Source of the DNA: an uncultured Candidatus Melainabacteria bacterium | Lineage (GTDB): Bacteria > Cyanobacteriota > Vampirovibrionia > Gastranaerophilales > Gastranaerophilaceae | Reading direction: 5' to 3' | Assembly (NCBI GenBank): GCA_934747335.1 | Contig: CAKVGS010000006.1 | Span: 1 to 64,000, forward strand | DNA length: 64,000 nt | Shown: positions 8,487 to 18,768 of the stretch, in pieces | Layout of the letters: each line of letters begins with the position of its first letter | Position numbering within the stretch: the first letter of the stretch is position 1 | Notes under the pieces: generated by a model | What the model was told of the DNA's origin: nothing | Databases searched by the model: none | The model's input: the letters and a program-made list of their open reading frames with translations, nothing else | Made by a program: the position numbers and the translations under genes

Positions 8487-9344
8487 CTAGTAAGAACCTG
8501 CCGGTTTCTTTTGTTGAGTAGCACCAGGAATTGCTTGCCAGTTTGCTGCCATAATTTTCTTGAATGATTTAAGAGCTGTATCTTCAAGTTCACCCAATTC
8601 TTCTGCTTCCATAATCAATTCACGTAATGGCAACAATGCTCTTTGGTCACGAAGCACGCCCAAAGCTGCTGCTGCACCTGCTCTTACTAAATCGTTTTCT
8701 GAACGGTTTTTCATAACATCAATCAATGCAGGAACTGCTTTTGTATCATTCAATTTACCTAATGAAGTTACTGCATAAATTCTTACGTTAACCCATTCAT
8801 CGTATAACATGTTAATAATCTTATCAACGCATTTTTTGTTACCGATTTCGCCCAATGCTCTTGTAGCATCACATCTTACGTTAACTTTTTCATGGTCTAA
8901 TGATTTCATCAAAGCGTCTGTTGCAACATCACCGATTTCAATCAAAGCATCTGTTGCAGTGATACAAACTTGTGAATTTTCATCGTTTAAAGCTTCTACA
9001 AGCGGTTCAACAACAATTTTACCACCCAAACGACCTAACGCACGAGCCGCACGAACTCTAACATCAACGTTACGATCTTCTCTCAAAGATTCAATTAAGT
9101 GTTCAGTTGCTTTTGTATCACCCAATTCGCCTAATGCACGAGCGGCATATAAACGAACAGAACCGTTTTTGTCGTTCTTAAGAACATTGATTAACGGTTC
9201 AACAGCTTTAGAATCGCCCATTTCTCCTAGGACACGAGCGGCATTATATCTAACTTTTTCAGAACTTGATGACATCAAATCATTAATAAGTTCTTGAAAA
9301 GATTTTTTTACTTGTTTCTTTTTGCTGTTTACAGTAATTGCCAT
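8487..9344 (-). CDS. HEAT-repeat protein of the phycobilisome-lyase-like type
   Basis: The ATG at 9344 with GGAGGT upstream gives 285 residues; an ATG 10 codons earlier lacks a ribosome-binding site. From about residue 20 to 260 there are seven or eight HEAT/PBS-lyase repeats of about 31 residues, each with the core VR-x2-AARALGELGD-x-KA-x2-LI. The end is a Lys/Pro-rich tail. Such repeats build a solenoid for protein binding. In cyanobacteria, related proteins attach bilins to phycobiliproteins, but no bilin or phycobilisome genes are here, so a scaffold role is more likely (inference). It is a single-gene transcript with its own terminator. Confidence 0.85.
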   Translation of the reverse strand: MAITVNSKKKQVKKSFQELINDLMSSSSEKVRYNAARVLGEMGDSKAVEPLINVLKNDKNGSVRLYAARALGELGDTKATEHLIESLREDRNVDVRVRAARALGRLGGKIVVEPLVEALNDENSQVCITATDALIEIGDVATDALMKSLDHEKVNVRCDATRALGEIGNKKCVDKIINMLYDEWVNVRIYAVTSLGKLNDTKAVPALIDVMKNRSENDLVRAGAAAALGVLRDQRALLPLRELIMEAEELGELEDTALKSFKKIMAANWQAIPGATQQKKPAGSY

Positions 9345-9633
9345 ACACTTTACCTCCGATATGCAATATATCAATTTAAAATTCTACACAGTAATATAAA
9401 GTATTCTTTATTTTTAAAATTGCCTTTATCTTTCGTTTTGTAAAGATTTTGTTACATACCCGATTTAGGGTAAAAATTACACTTAATCTTGGTAGTATTA
9501 ATATACCATATTTTTACATTTTCATGACTACTCTGCCGGATAATTTTACAAAAGTTAATTAATATTATAATTGTGATGTGTTTACAATTTAGATATACAT
9601 TGAAAAATTTGTATTTACAAAAGTTCATATTTA
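9345..9633. other. Intergenic stretch, no gene seen
   Basis: These 289 bp are AT-rich and contain the upstream region of the HEAT-repeat gene. I see no open frame with a start, no structured RNA and no member of the repeat families. Confidence 0.6.
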
Positions 9634-11283
9634 CTACTTACTAGGGATAGTAATAATAAATTCACTTCCTTCATTTATTTTTGTTTTTACTTCAATTTTT
9701 CCTTCATGTTTTTCAATTATTTTTTGCGAAATCGCAAGTCCCAAGCCTGTTCCGACGCCAACACCTTTTGTTGTATATCCTGCAAAGAAAATTTTATCAG
9801 GTTCTTTTATTCCACATCCGTTATCTTTAATTTTTACAACTAAATTATTATTTTGAAAATTTGTGTCAATAGTAATTATTCCTTCTTTACCAATAGCATG
9901 TGCTGCATTTACAAGAATATTCATGAATACTTGATTTAACATATTAGGATAACATTTTATTGGCGGAAGTTTGCCATAATTTTTTACGATTGTAATTCTA
10001 TTTTTGGTTTCATGCCTGATTAAATCCAACGTTAAATCAATTTCTTTGTTAATATCCGCTTCTTGCAGTTCTGCTTCGTCAAGCCTTACAAACTTTCTTA
10101 ATGACACTACAAGTCTGTTAATACGTGCGATTGCTTCTGTATCAATGTCATTAATCTCTCTAAGCAAATCTTTTGTATCTTCATCTTCTACTTGTCCAAT
10201 CAATTTCTTCATAATTTCATTATTAGATTTGATTGAGGCAACAGGCGTGTTGATTTCGTGTGCAACCCCTGCTACAAGTTGACCTAAAGAAGCCATTTTT
10301 TCGGAATTAATAAGCTTTAATTGAGTGTCTTGAAGTTCTGCAAGCGTTTTAGTTAAATCTTTAACCATGCTCGCATTCTTTTTATAAAGTTCAGATTGTA
10401 TTATAGCGTTTCCAAGCTGTGAAGATACACCATCTAAGACTTCAAGCGTATCGTCGAGTTTAGTTTTTTGTTTTGTAGAAAGTACAATAATCCCCAAAAG
10501 CGAATTCAAATGATAAATTGGCAAAATAATTCGCTGAACATTTTCTCTAAACGGTTTTGCCTCTCTAAATTCTTTCATACAGATTTGACATGAAACCTTA
10601 CCATTGTTGATATGTTGAGTTGCCTCCCTATCAAATGAAATCTTTTGACCAACATCTTTTTTTTCTAATGATTCTTGAATAAAAAACTTATCTTCATCTT
10701 CCGCACTCGCATAATACGCACGAAAAGCACCAAACATTTGCGCAAGTTCTTCTAGTGCGGATTTTAAAATCACAGATGTGTCAATTGACTCTCTAATAAT
10801 ATTAGAAATGTTATTAAGCAACAGAAGTTTCATTGCTTGTGATTGCGCTTGGAGTTTAATTTTAGAAAGATTTTTATTTTCATTTTCTAACAGAGCAATC
10901 TTTTTCTGATAATTCTGATTTCTGACAAGAACATTTTCCAAGCTTATTTTTGCCGTTACATCCGTAAAAACAATAAGTGTATAATTACCTTTTTTTGTAG
11001 CGTTCAAGTCATAGTACGAATAATCATTATTTGAACTCTGATACAGAACATGCGCAGAAAAATCTTCTTTAGAATTTATTGCTTGAGTTATTGGAGAATG
11101 CACGCTCACATCATTGCTCACAAGCGCACAAACACTGTAATTCAACTTATGTGAGAATTTTTTAATATTCTCGAAATCTGAAAAAACACGTTTAAAAACA
11201 TTGTTTCTAAACACAGTTTCTCTGTTCTCATCCAAAACGATTACAGCGCTATTAAATTTGTTAAATAAATCAAACTTCCCCAT
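9634..11283 (-). CDS. Soluble PAS/GAF sensor histidine kinase
   Basis: Starting at the ATG at 11283, 7 nt after a TATAAT box (11296-11291) and without a Shine-Dalgarno sequence, the protein has 549 residues. A PAS-like N-terminus (about 10-115) is followed by a coiled coil, a GAF domain (about 155-300, with a CQICMKE cysteine pair) and a second coiled coil. Then come a HisKA domain with GVAHEINTPV (His342) and an ATPase domain with NILVNAAHAIG, DNGCGI and GTGLGLAIS. There is no membrane segment, so it senses a cytosolic signal. No response regulator is adjacent, so it is an orphan kinase. Confidence 0.9.
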   Translation of the reverse strand: MGKFDLFNKFNSAVIVLDENRETVFRNNVFKRVFSDFENIKKFSHKLNYSVCALVSNDVSVHSPITQAINSKEDFSAHVLYQSSNNDYSYYDLNATKKGNYTLIVFTDVTAKISLENVLVRNQNYQKKIALLENENKNLSKIKLQAQSQAMKLLLLNNISNIIRESIDTSVILKSALEELAQMFGAFRAYYASAEDEDKFFIQESLEKKDVGQKISFDREATQHINNGKVSCQICMKEFREAKPFRENVQRIILPIYHLNSLLGIIVLSTKQKTKLDDTLEVLDGVSSQLGNAIIQSELYKKNASMVKDLTKTLAELQDTQLKLINSEKMASLGQLVAGVAHEINTPVASIKSNNEIMKKLIGQVEDEDTKDLLREINDIDTEAIARINRLVVSLRKFVRLDEAELQEADINKEIDLTLDLIRHETKNRITIVKNYGKLPPIKCYPNMLNQVFMNILVNAAHAIGKEGIITIDTNFQNNNLVVKIKDNGCGIKEPDKIFFAGYTTKGVGVGTGLGLAISQKIIEKHEGKIEVKTKINEGSEFIITIPSK

Positions 11284-11419
11284 ATTCAATATTATATAAT
11301 CATTCAGAAAAAAAATCTAATTGTTTCATTATATAATATTCAACTTTAAATTCGGTGGGTACGCAATACTAAATCTAAATTACACCTACAAAATTAGTGA
11401 AGCTTTACCCACAGGGATA

Positions 11420-12100
11420 TCAGTTTGACGTCATCATCTTATACCCCAATGTTAAAGCACCCATCACACCTGCTGTTACACCACCATATTTCAATGCTTT
11501 TTTCCATTGTCCTTTTGTTTTGGTATTCTTGATTACATCAAATATTTTTTGTTCAACTCCGTCCGGTTTAGTGAAACATTTCTTTTCTTTATCCCAACAT
11601 TTTTCGGTTAAATTTTTAAAAGTTTGATAGTTTGTCATATTTTCCTTTTCTATTTGTTCTTGTAATACTTTTTTACTTTCTTTTATGTTATCGGGAGTCA
11701 AAGAACTCAAATATGTACCTAAAGAGATTCCAGAACCTTCAAAAACTTTTTTATTTGCGTTCAAAAGTTTTTTCATCCCTTCCACATCTTTTACTTTATC
11801 AAGTCCTTTTGCAACATTTTTTAACTGTTGGAAAAACTCTTTCCCACCACTTGAAATATTTTTATCCACATGGTTTTCAAATACTTGTTTCGCAAAAGAA
11901 TCCGATACTACACCGTTTTTATTAATAGGATGTCGATTTTTCAAATAACCGACAGTACCTCCTGCAACTCCACCAAAAGCAGCCATCCCGACAACAGAGC
12001 CCAATCCGCTACCGCCATTTTGTTGTGGCTGCATATTTTGATTCAATCCCTGATTGTAATTCATTTGAGGGTAAGAATTCATACCATAAGAATTAACCAT
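11420..12100 (-). CDS. Conserved-looking hypothetical protein with two glycine-rich hydrophobic segments
   Basis: The ATG at 12100 has GGAG 6 nt upstream and is preferred to a start four codons earlier. The protein has 226 residues. The N-terminus is rich in Asn, Gln, Tyr and Met. A Gly-rich hydrophobic segment (GLGSVVGMAAFGGVAGG) sits at about residues 33-50, and a second (GGVTAGVMGALTLGY) is at the C-terminus. Between them is a charged helical region with one Cys pair (EKCWDKEKKCF). No family is recognised. A membrane-associated helical hairpin is possible. Confidence 0.55.
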   Translation of the reverse strand: MVNSYGMNSYPQMNYNQGLNQNMQPQQNGGSGLGSVVGMAAFGGVAGGTVGYLKNRHPINKNGVVSDSFAKQVFENHVDKNISSGGKEFFQQLKNVAKGLDKVKDVEGMKKLLNANKKVFEGSGISLGTYLSSLTPDNIKESKKVLQEQIEKENMTNYQTFKNLTEKCWDKEKKCFTKPDGVEQKIFDVIKNTKTKGQWKKALKYGGVTAGVMGALTLGYKMMTSN

Positions 12101-12189
12101 ACAACACTCCAAGTTTTACTACACATGAATATAAAGTATTTATTCATTCAAAAATTGCGTTTTTGTAACAAAAATTAATATTTGTTTCA

Positions 12190-12198
12190 TGCTATAAT
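12190..12198 (+). promoter_or_regulatory. Extended -10 promoter of rbfA-truB
   Basis: TGCTATAAT is an extended -10 box (TGn plus TATAAT). It lies about 30 nt before the rbfA start, and a good AAGGAG ribosome-binding site lies between. No clear -35 is seen, which is usual for extended -10 promoters. Confidence 0.55.
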
Positions 12199-12227
12199 AG
12201 AAATATAGACTAACAAGGAGAAAAACA

Positions 12228-12575
12228 ATGACTTTAAGAAATGAACGTGTCAGAAAAGAATTAATGCGCGATATCTCTGATATCTTTAGAAAAGAAGTTA
12301 GAGGACTTGAAGGTGTTGTGTCCATTGTTGACGTGGAAGTTTCACACGACAACTCTTACGCAAAAGTTTATTACAGCGTTTTAGGTTCTCCTGAACAAGT
12401 TGAAAAAGATAAAGCAATTATTGAAAAAAATACGGGCAAAGTTAGATTTGAAATCGGCAAAAGAATTCGCCTTAGAGTTACTCCTGAAATCAAATTTATA
12501 TATTCTGACGGTTTGGAACAAGGTTCTAGAGTTCTTGACCTTATTGAAAAAATTTCACGTGGTGAGATTAAGTAA
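12228..12575 (+). CDS. rbfA: 30S ribosome-binding factor A
   Basis: The 115-residue protein has the family length. It opens with RNERVRKELMRDISDIFRKEV, has the KH-like core with VSHDNSYAKVYYSVLG, and ends IRLRVTPEIKFIYSDGLEQGSRVLDLIEKI, the RbfA signature. It assists maturation of the 16S rRNA 5' end during cold growth and assembly. The stop codon is directly followed by the truB ATG, so the two are co-translated. Confidence 0.93.
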   Translation: MTLRNERVRKELMRDISDIFRKEVRGLEGVVSIVDVEVSHDNSYAKVYYSVLGSPEQVEKDKAIIEKNTGKVRFEIGKRIRLRVTPEIKFIYSDGLEQGSRVLDLIEKISRGEIK

Positions 12576-13433
12576 ATGTTCGGTTTTTTGAATGTATACA
12601 AACCAAAAGGCAAGACTTCGCATGATGTTGTTGCAATTTTAAGGCGCGTAACTAAAATCAAGCAAATCGGACACACAGGCACGCTTGACCCTTTTGCAGA
12701 AGGTGTTTTGCCAATTTGTATAGGCAAAGCTACTCGCTTGATTGAATACTTGAACGATGACAAGGCTTATATCGGCACGGTGCAATTAGGAAAATCTACA
12801 ACAACCTATGATTTAGAAGGCGAAACCGTAGAAGTTTCTGATAAAACTCCTGATTTAGAAGAAATAGAAAACGAATTAAAAAATTTTCGCGGTGATATCG
12901 AACAATTACCACCGATTTATTCTGCAATAAAAGTCAACGGCAAAAAACTTTACGAATACGCAAGAAAAGGCGAAGAAGTAGAAATTAAACCAAGATGCGT
13001 TAATATAAGCGAACTTAAGATATTAAATTATGACCAAGAAAATCGCATTTTAGAACTTTATATAAAATGCTCTAAAGGCACGTATATCCGCTCAATTGCA
13101 CATGATTTAGGAAAAAATTTGAGATGTTTCGGACATTTGATAAAACTTGTTCGTGTAAAAGCCGGAGATTTTGAAGTTAAAAATTCAGTTAAACTTGAAG
13201 ATTTGACGAATATCGAAACAGTTCAAAAACATTTAATTTATCCGCTTAAAAAATTGGATTATCAGACTTATGAACTCACTCCTAAAGAATTAGAATTGGT
13301 TTCTCATGGTATGCAAATTCTTGCAAAACAAGATTTGCAACCAGGAATTGTAATTTTGACACACAACTCTCAACTGATTGCGGTTGCAGAGTTTTGGGAC
13401 AACAGAATCAAATGTTCCAAAGTTTTTATATAA
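12576..13433 (+). CDS. truB: tRNA pseudouridine(55) synthase
   Basis: The protein has 285 residues. The catalytic motif GHTGTLDPFAEGVLP places the nucleophile Asp at residue 38. YSAIKVNGKKLYEYARKG and CSKGTYIRSIAHDLG are further TruB motifs. A short PUA-like C-terminus follows. It converts U55 of tRNAs to pseudouridine. Its start directly abuts the rbfA stop, a common bacterial pairing. Confidence 0.95.
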   Translation: MFGFLNVYKPKGKTSHDVVAILRRVTKIKQIGHTGTLDPFAEGVLPICIGKATRLIEYLNDDKAYIGTVQLGKSTTTYDLEGETVEVSDKTPDLEEIENELKNFRGDIEQLPPIYSAIKVNGKKLYEYARKGEEVEIKPRCVNISELKILNYDQENRILELYIKCSKGTYIRSIAHDLGKNLRCFGHLIKLVRVKAGDFEVKNSVKLEDLTNIETVQKHLIYPLKKLDYQTYELTPKELELVSHGMQILAKQDLQPGIVILTHNSQLIAVAEFWDNRIKCSKVFI

Positions 13434-13472
13434 CGTTTTACCCCGCAAAAACCTTGTTTATCCCATTCCCTA

Positions 13473-13501
13473 TTGCTCTATTAGTACAAATATGATATAA
13501 T
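13473..13501 (+). promoter_or_regulatory. Promoter of the S1-domain protein gene
   Basis: TTGCTC (13473-13478) and an extended -10 TGATATAAT (TATAAT at 13496-13501) are separated by 17 nt. The gene start is 34 nt downstream with a good ribosome-binding site. Confidence 0.65.
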
Positions 13502-13534
13502 TACCACGTGTTTATTATAAAAAGGAGAATACGA

Positions 13535-14593
13535 ATGGTTCAACAGTATTCAGATTGTGATTTTGAGTCACTTTTAGCAAAGTACGATTACAATTTTAAA
13601 CGTGGAGATATTGTAAACGGTGTTGTTTGTGATTACGAATCTAATGGTGCAATCGTAGATATCGGTTCAAAAAGTGCAGCATTTGTTCCAAGTTATGAAG
13701 TTTCATCTGACAAAAATGCAAAAGTTGAAAATGTTTTAGAAAAAAATACCGAATACGAATTCTTGATTACTCAAGATTGTGACGAAAACGGCAGATTTTT
13801 ACTTTCTTACAAAAAAGTTCATCTTGCTCATACTTGGGCGGAATTAGAAAAAGTTAAGGAAGCTGATGAAACAATTTCTGTTGTCGTTTCTCAAATTGTT
13901 AGAGGCGGCGTAGTTGTTGATGTTTCAGGCGTTCAAGGTTTCATTCCTCAAGGTCAGCTTTGCGCAAGAGAAACTATTGCCAATGTTGGCGATAAAATTG
14001 ATGTTAAAATTTTGACTTTGGACAAATCTCAAAACAATTTAATTTTATCTAACAGAAAAGTTTTTGAATCAAATATGGCAGAAACTCGTAAAAGCGTGTT
14101 TGAACAAGTTGAAGTTGGTCAAATTGTTAAAGGTGAAGTTGTAAGAATTACAGACTTTGGTGCATTTGTAAATGTTGGCGGTGTTGATTGTTTACTTCCA
14201 CTTTCACAAATTTCTTGGAAATGGGTAGAACATCCGACTGATTTGTTGAAGGTTGGTCAAGAAATCAATGTTGAAATCATTGACGTTGACTACAACAAAC
14301 AAAGAATCAGCCTGAGTTTGAAAAACACTGAGCCTGATCCTTGGATTAAAGCAGAAGAAGAGCTTAAAGAAAATGATGTTAAAGAAGGTATAATCACAAG
14401 AATCAAACCTTTTGGCGCGTTCGTTGAAGTTATGGCAGGCGTAGAAGCTTTACTTCCTCAATCAGCTTTGGCAGAATACCAAAATACAAATAATTGTATT
14501 TTGAAAGCTGGCGACAAGATTAATACCAAGATTGTTAAATTCAATCCGAAAGATAAACGAATTTCTTTGGGTTTGCCGGGCGAGGAAAATTAA
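13535..14593 (+). CDS. rpsA: Ribosomal protein S1 homologue with four S1 domains
   Basis: The ATG at 13535, with AAGGAGA upstream, gives 352 residues. Four S1 RNA-binding repeats can be followed: FKRGDIVNGVV (near residue 20), a divergent one at about 107-170 (VVVSQIVRGGVVVDVSGVQG), VGQIVKGEVVRITDFGAFV at about 190, and VKEGIITRIKPFGAFVEV at about 280. Shorter S1 proteins with three or four repeats are typical of cyanobacteria, plastids and Firmicutes. The protein binds mRNA at the 30S subunit and helps initiation. A family A repeat follows the stop after 10 bp. Confidence 0.88.
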   Translation: MVQQYSDCDFESLLAKYDYNFKRGDIVNGVVCDYESNGAIVDIGSKSAAFVPSYEVSSDKNAKVENVLEKNTEYEFLITQDCDENGRFLLSYKKVHLAHTWAELEKVKEADETISVVVSQIVRGGVVVDVSGVQGFIPQGQLCARETIANVGDKIDVKILTLDKSQNNLILSNRKVFESNMAETRKSVFEQVEVGQIVKGEVVRITDFGAFVNVGGVDCLLPLSQISWKWVEHPTDLLKVGQEINVEIIDVDYNKQRISLSLKNTEPDPWIKAEEELKENDVKEGIITRIKPFGAFVEVMAGVEALLPQSALAEYQNTNNCILKAGDKINTKIVKFNPKDKRISLGLPGEEN

Positions 14594-14603
14594 AACGAGT
14601 CGG

Positions 14604-14674
14604 AACCTCCATGGTTAGGGAGGTCACAGCTGTTGTCGAGGCTTTGCCGAGCCTTACAGATGTGGGTGGGTTTT
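14604..14674 (+). repeat. Palindromic repeat family A, copy 2
   Basis: This copy begins AACCTCCATGGTTAGGGAGG and ends ACAGATGTGGGTGGGTTTT. It lies between the S1 gene and the convergent maf gene. The terminal T run means it could act as a terminator for the S1 gene. Confidence 0.85.
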
Positions 14675-14689
14675 ATATAAAAATAACTT

Positions 14690-15253
14690 CTACTTAATCT
14701 GATTAAGCACAGCCTCAACACTTTCAGGCGCAAGCCCTACAATATTTTCAAAACTTCCTTCAAATTTATCCAAATAGTTTGAAGGAAGTTCTTGTATTCC
14801 ATAACTTCCGGCTTTATCGAGCGGATTAAATTCATCTATATAATAATGAATCATCTCGTCCGTCCATTGAGTGAACCTAACATAACTTGTAGTCGATAAA
14901 AGTGCTGCGCGATTTGTTTTTGTATTAATTGCGCAAATTGAAGTTACAACAGAATGAGTTGCACCTGATAATGATTTTAGCATTTCAAATGCTTCTTCTT
15001 TTGAATGCGGTTTACCTAAAATTTTGTTATGCAAAACAACCACCGTATCAGCAGCAAGAACAGTTTCGCCGTCTTTCACACGCCTTACTACATCAAGACA
15101 TTTTTGCGTCGCTAAGTCTTCAATTTTTTCATAAGAAAAGATATCGTCCGCAAGTTTTTCGTCATAATTTGACGGTATAACTTCAAAATCTAATCCCATA
15201 TCGGTTAAAATTTGTTTTCTGCGCGGAGAGTTTGATGCAAGTACTAATTTCAT
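14690..15253 (-). CDS. maf: Maf-family nucleoside triphosphate pyrophosphatase
   Basis: The protein has 187 residues, starts MKLVLASNSPRRKQIL with the family signature SNSPRR, and contains the VLAADTVVVL catalytic strand and a GSYGIQE motif. Maf proteins hydrolyse non-canonical or methylated nucleoside triphosphates such as dTTP/UTP or m7GTP and are linked to septum control. A GAGG ribosome-binding site precedes the start. The gene stands alone. Confidence 0.9.
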   Translation of the reverse strand: MKLVLASNSPRRKQILTDMGLDFEVIPSNYDEKLADDIFSYEKIEDLATQKCLDVVRRVKDGETVLAADTVVVLHNKILGKPHSKEEAFEMLKSLSGATHSVVTSICAINTKTNRAALLSTTSYVRFTQWTDEMIHYYIDEFNPLDKAGSYGIQELPSNYLDKFEGSFENIVGLAPESVEAVLNQIK

Positions 15254-15375
15254 TTTGGCCTCAAAAAATCTAAAATATAATCAGAGAACTCATTAAAATA
15301 TTGACAAAATATTTCAATAAGTCTATAATAATTTTGTATTATTTCTCTATGTATTTTACAATAGAAAGGATGAGT

Positions 15376-15600
15376 ATGCAAGAAGAATTTTTAGAAAATA
15401 AAGAAAAAACAATCGATTTAACGGACAAAAGAAAAGAACTTGAAAACCTCATAACCGTTAATTCGTGCCTAATTGACCTTTTGAAAGATGCCTGTGAACA
15501 CAACATGGAATTAGACTATGTTTCCAGCATCCATTCTGCTCTGTCAGTAATTTCTGAAAAACAAATCGCATCTTTACAACTTGTGAGCGAACTTAAATAA
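15376..15600 (+). CDS. Small helical protein, unknown function
   Basis: The second ATG of the frame (15376) is spaced correctly from GAAAGGA and gives 74 residues. The sequence is highly charged and predicted to be a single helical hairpin (LTDKRKELENLITVN ... VISEKQIASLQLVSEL). No family is recognised. Confidence 0.5.
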   Translation: MQEEFLENKEKTIDLTDKRKELENLITVNSCLIDLLKDACEHNMELDYVSSIHSALSVISEKQIASLQLVSELK

Positions 15601-15644
15601 TTTAACTGGCAAATTTATTTTTTAGCTGTTTTAATAAAATTATT

Positions 15645-16229
15645 ATGAATATAAATAATCAATCACAAGTCAATTTTAACGCCAAGTTTCTTCACAATGT
15701 CAGCATAAAGCGATTGGATAACAAAACAGGCGAATACAAAAAATTTAAAGCTGCGTTCATCGAATTTGAACCGCAAAACAAAAGAGATTTAGAAGTTATT
15801 GAACACGCAACTGACAATTGGCATGGCGAGACTTATGCCAGAAATATTGCTAATAAAGCTCTAAAAATGAGTAATTCCGAACTTTCCCCAAAATTAAATC
15901 ATATTTTCATGGTAACGAGCCAAAAAGACAATTTTGAGAATTTAAAATGGGAAAAATTATTGGGCATAGCGCATCTTGAAGTTGAATCTATTGATGAGAA
16001 TGAACTTAAATATTTACAAGTGCGACCGGATACAAAACATGGAAAAGACAATCGAAAATATAAAGATATTGGAGCTAAAATAATAGAATCGTTAAAAGCA
16101 AAATATAATACATCCATAAGACTCATCGCTTTTTATAAAGCAAGCGGATTTTACAACAAACACGGATTTAAATTGGTTGATCCGGAGCTTTTGGAATATG
16201 TTTGGCGACATAAAAAATTTAATAGTTAA
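15645..16229 (+). CDS. GNAT-like acetyltransferase with an N-terminal NFNA tag
   Basis: The protein has 194 residues. The core has EKLLGIAHLEVES (beta-4), KYLQVRPD-x-KHG and YKDIGAKIIESLK where acetyl-CoA is bound in GNATs, and the C-terminal YKASGFYNKHGFK, typical of GNAT folds (YxxxGF). The glycine-rich loop is degenerate (KYKDIG), so activity is uncertain. The first residues MNINNQSQVNFNAKF match a short N-terminal motif shared by several unrelated proteins in this window. No good ribosome-binding site is seen, and a TAAAAT box is 4 nt before the ATG. Confidence 0.55.
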   Translation: MNINNQSQVNFNAKFLHNVSIKRLDNKTGEYKKFKAAFIEFEPQNKRDLEVIEHATDNWHGETYARNIANKALKMSNSELSPKLNHIFMVTSQKDNFENLKWEKLLGIAHLEVESIDENELKYLQVRPDTKHGKDNRKYKDIGAKIIESLKAKYNTSIRLIAFYKASGFYNKHGFKLVDPELLEYVWRHKKFNS

Positions 16230-16253
16230 TGAGTGATGATGCTTTAATTTGTG

Positions 16254-16398
16254 TTATCTGTGCCACCCTCATCAGAGCTCCGCTCAGCTTCTCCCCTCAA
16301 GGGAGAAGCGGTAAAACGCGCTAAATTAACACAAGTAACAGCTTCTCCCTTGAGGGGAGAAGCTGCCCGAAGGGCTGATGAGGGTGACACAGATAAAG
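16254..16398. repeat. Long palindromic repeat family B, copy 1
   Basis: Outer arms ATCTGTG-CACCCTCATCAG and CTGATGAGGGTG-ACACAGAT pair. Inner arms CAGCTTCTCCCCTCAAGGGA and its complement pair perfectly over 25 bp. Between outer and inner arms are the mini-hairpins AGCTCCGCT (left) and CCCGAAGGG (right). The 29-nt loop (16311-16339) starts GTAAAACGCGC. Confidence 0.9.
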
Positions 16399-16482
16399 TT
16401 TAAAAAGAGTATTATCAACTAAAAAAGCCCGACTTTACTTTAATTGCTGTTTATGGTCTAATTAAAATTGATAGGAGAGATT

Positions 16483-16962
16483 ATGAAAACAGAAGAAAGA
16501 ACATTTGTTGCCATCAAGCCTGATGGTGTTAAAAGAGGATTAATCGGTAAAATTCTTGAAAGATTTGAAAACAAAGGTTTCAAGATTGTTGCAATGAAAT
16601 TGCTTCAAGTAACACCTGAAATTGCAGCAAAGCACTATGAAGAGCACTACGGAAAACCATTCTACAACAGACTTGTACACTACATTACAAGCGGGCCAAT
16701 CGTTGCAATGGTTATTGAAGGCTACGAAGCAGTAGAAAGCGTACGCCACATGGTAGGCGCAACAAGCCCTCTAAAAGCAGATATGGGTACAATCAGAGCT
16801 GACTTTGCACAAGTTATGGAATACAATGTTGTTCACGCTTCTGATTCACTAGAAAGCGCTCAAAGAGAAATCGGTATCTACTTTAAGCCTGAAGAAATTT
16901 TCGACAACTGGCAATCTATGCTTGAAATGATTACTTACGAAGAAGAACGCTTTCAAGGCTAG
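16483..16962 (+). CDS. ndk: Nucleoside diphosphate kinase
   Basis: The ATG at 16483, with AGGAGAG upstream, gives 159 residues; a TTG five codons earlier is rejected. FVAIKPDGVKRG at the N-terminus and the phospho-histidine motif VVHASDS (His118) are diagnostic. It transfers the gamma-phosphate from ATP to other NDPs. It is a single gene between repeats, followed by a 23-bp-stem hairpin that could end its transcript. Confidence 0.96.
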   Translation: MKTEERTFVAIKPDGVKRGLIGKILERFENKGFKIVAMKLLQVTPEIAAKHYEEHYGKPFYNRLVHYITSGPIVAMVIEGYEAVESVRHMVGATSPLKADMGTIRADFAQVMEYNVVHASDSLESAQREIGIYFKPEEIFDNWQSMLEMITYEEERFQG

Positions 16963-16992
16963 TGCTATGCACTGTCTTAGTTGAAAATATAG

Positions 16993-17053
16993 AAAGTAGG
17001 TCAGGCATTGCCTGACAAAAATGTTATTGTCAGGCAATGCCTGACCTACTTTT
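16993..17053. repeat. Perfect long hairpin behind ndk
   Basis: The arms AAAGTAGGTCAGGCATTGCC... and ...GGCAATGCCTGACCTACTTT pair over about 25 bp with a loop of about 10. Each arm itself contains the small palindrome TCAGGCATTGCCTGA. It may terminate the ndk transcript. Similar GTAGGTYRGG hairpins are at 62121-62195. Confidence 0.85.
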
Positions 17054-17065
17054 TCAAATAAATTC

Positions 17066-18229
<1,164 letters not shown>

Positions 18230-18257
18230 AAGAACATGCCCTTGCGGGATTGATTTC

Positions 18258-18392
18258 TATGCCACCCTCATCAGAGCTCCGCTCAGCTTCTCCCCTCAAG
18301 GGAGAAGCGGTCACTTGTGTTAATTTAGCGCGTTTTACGGCTTCTCCCTTGAGGGGAGAAGCTGCCCGGAGGGCTGATGAGGGTGGCATAGA
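18258..18392. repeat. Long palindromic repeat family B, copy 2 (loop inverted)
   Basis: The arms match copy 1 in the same orientation (AGCTCCGCT mini-hairpin left, CCCGGAGGG right). The loop at 18310-18338 is the reverse complement of the copy 1 loop with one mismatch out of 29. Confidence 0.9.
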
Positions 18393-18474
18393 TATTTAAT
18401 ATCACCTACAACTCGACCCCTCACCCTTACCCTCTCCCTCGGAGAGGGAATGACCACGGTCGCTCAGCGTCCAC

Positions 18475-18545
18475 AACCTCCATGGTTAGGGAGGTCGCAG
18501 ATGTTGGTGAGGCTTCGCCGAGCCTTACAGATGCGGGTGGGTTTT
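18475..18545 (+). repeat. Palindromic repeat family A, copy 3
   Basis: It begins AACCTCCATGGTTAGGGAGG and ends ACAGATGCGGGTGGGTTTT, close to copy 2, with GAGGCTTCGCCGAGCCTT in the centre. Confidence 0.9.
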
Positions 18546-18554
18546 GACATGGAA

Positions 18555-18768
18555 TTAATAATACCCTCTCCCGCCTTCGGCACCCTCCCCAAGTATAATG
18601 AACAAAGGGGAGGGAACTAAAGTCGTTCACGGTTTGCGCAAACCCTCTCTTTGGGAGAGGGTAGAAAATCAAGTTGAGCTGTGCGAAACTTAGATTTTCG
18701 GGTGAGGGATCGTGCCGTAGGCGATTTAGTTTATAAAATTTGTTTACTTTACGTATTGCAAAACCCTC
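18555..18768 (+). repeat. Repeat family C, copy 1
   Basis: About 214 bp run from TTAATAATACCCTCTCCCGCC to GTATTGCAAAACCCTC. It contains the paired CCCTCCCC/GGGGAGGG and ACCCTCTC/GAGAGGGT arms and the AGTCGTTCACGG motif. The copy at 22523-22736 is about 95 percent identical by eye. Confidence 0.9.

Noticed and set aside
8560..9297. Long plus-strand frames opposite the HEAT-repeat gene
   Set aside because: The periodic Ala/Leu codons of the HEAT repeats leave the opposite strand free of stops; no family is recognisable.
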